DNA of 6,716 bases from Paracoccaceae bacterium (lineage in GTDB: Bacteria > Pseudomonadota > Alphaproteobacteria > Rhodobacterales > Rhodobacteraceae): assembly GCA_004566265.1 (NCBI GenBank), contig SPLB01000073.1, positions 1 through 6,716 of the forward strand, read 5' to 3'. Below, in pieces: positions 6,229 through 6,716 of the stretch. The notes under the pieces were generated by a model. That model worked only from the letters and a program-made list of their open reading frames with translations, was not told the DNA's origin and did not search any database. Position numbers and translations under genes: made by a program. The stretch's first letter is position 1; each line of letters begins with the position of its first letter.

Positions 6229-6716
6229 TTACGACTCTCCTGCCACCGCAAGAACGATTTTACCAATATGGGCTGAGCTCTCCATCAGCGCGTGAGCCTC
6301 TGCTGCATCAGCCAAAGAAAAGCAGCTATCAATTACTGGGCGCATCTTGCCAGCCGATATGAGCGGCCAAACAGCTTTGAGGAGATCTTGCGCAATCGCG
6401 GCTTTGGCCAGATCGCTTTGTGGCCGCAGGGTGGACCCGGTGATGGTCAGCCGTCGCATCATCACTTGGGCAAAGTTCAGTTCCACCTTGGGCCCTTGCA
6501 GAAAGGCGATTTGCACCAAGCGGCCATCATCGGCCAGCGCTTTGACATTGCGCGGCAGGTACTCCCCACCGACCATATCCAGGATCAGATCCGCCCCGCC
6601 TTCGGCCCGCAGCACATCAACAAAGTCCACGTCACGGTAGTTGATCGCTAGCTCCGCCCCCAGATCCCGACAGGCCGCGCATTTCTCTTCTGATCCCGCC
6701 GTTGCAAACACACGTG
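6229..6716 (-). CDS. NAD(P)H:quinone oxidoreductase, PIG3/zinc-independent MDR type, partial (N-terminus beyond window)
   Basis: The frame enters from the right edge and ends at TAA 6229-6231, giving about 162 C-terminal residues, roughly half of a family member of about 325. It starts inside the Rossmann domain: RVFATAGSEEKC holds the second strand and the Ser/Lys region that usually contacts the NADPH ribose phosphate. GAELAINYRD, ADLILDMVGG and GRLVQIAFLQG follow in the usual order. The C-terminal catalytic-domain return, MRPVIDSCFSLADAAEAHALMESSAHIGKIVL, is typical of PIG3-type reductases. The family transfers electrons from NADPH to quinones or reactive carbonyls in the cytosol; the actual substrate is unknown. 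The true start lies upstream; the in-window GTG at 6711 is internal. trcR follows on the same strand after 644 bases, so the two are probably separate units. Confidence 0.9.
   Translation of the reverse strand, partial: RVFATAGSEEKCAACRDLGAELAINYRDVDFVDVLRAEGGADLILDMVGGEYLPRNVKALADDGRLVQIAFLQGPKVELNFAQVMMRRLTITGSTLRPQSDLAKAAIAQDLLKAVWPLISAGKMRPVIDSCFSLADAAEAHALMESSAHIGKIVLAVAGES

Noticed and set aside
5935..6276. 113-codon plus-strand frame
   Set aside because: It overlaps the end of the quinone reductase antisense, has no ribosome binding site and no recognisable domain.

Overview
The window looks like an ordinary chromosomal segment of an alphaproteobacterium, most likely of the roseobacter/Rhodobacterales group. 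The signs are GC-rich coding sequence, a DUF1013/TrcR-type protein, an aromatic aminotransferase closely resembling the Paracoccus TyrB type, a membrane-anchored AraC-type regulator of a kind common in that group, and good AGGAG-type ribosome binding sites. The species assignment is inference; no rRNA or tRNA is present.

Layout. (1) Bases 1-784, minus strand: membrane-anchored AraC-type regulator, cut by the left window edge before most of its DNA-binding domain. (2) Bases 785-944: divergent intergenic region with an imperfect inverted repeat. (3) Bases 945-1988, plus strand: secreted alpha/beta hydrolase. (4) Bases 1998-2023: hairpin terminator shared by the convergent hydrolase and tyrB. 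(5) Bases 2046-4085, minus strand: tight two-gene operon, sseA (3-mercaptopyruvate sulfurtransferase) then tyrB (aromatic/aspartate-type aminotransferase), 3 bases apart. (6) About 4086-4770: a 0.7-kb stretch without a convincing gene, apparently a decayed patch with the C-terminal scrap of an IS630-like transposase. (7) Bases 4771-4793: terminator of trcR. (8) Bases 4817-5584, minus strand: trcR (DUF1013). (9) Bases 5585-6228: a second long non-coding stretch forming the trcR upstream region. (10) Bases 6229-6716, minus strand: C-terminal half of a PIG3-type NAD(P)H:quinone oxidoreductase, cut by the right edge.

How the genes fit together. The sseA-tyrB pair is the most interpretable unit. 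An AspC/TyrB-type aminotransferase can convert cysteine to 3-mercaptopyruvate, and SseA then takes its sulfur, so the operon could encode a cysteine-to-persulfide/H2S route beside aromatic amino acid transamination. The divergent regulator and hydrolase may form a regulator-target pair. trcR lies downstream of the quinone reductase on the same strand, but 644 bases away, so it probably has its own promoter.

I found no CRISPR array, intact mobile element, toxin-antitoxin pair or defence island, and nothing that convincingly amounts to an undescribed system. The points worth a second look are the duplicated helix-turn-helix module in TrcR, the coupled sulfur/aminotransferase operon, and the two long non-coding stretches.
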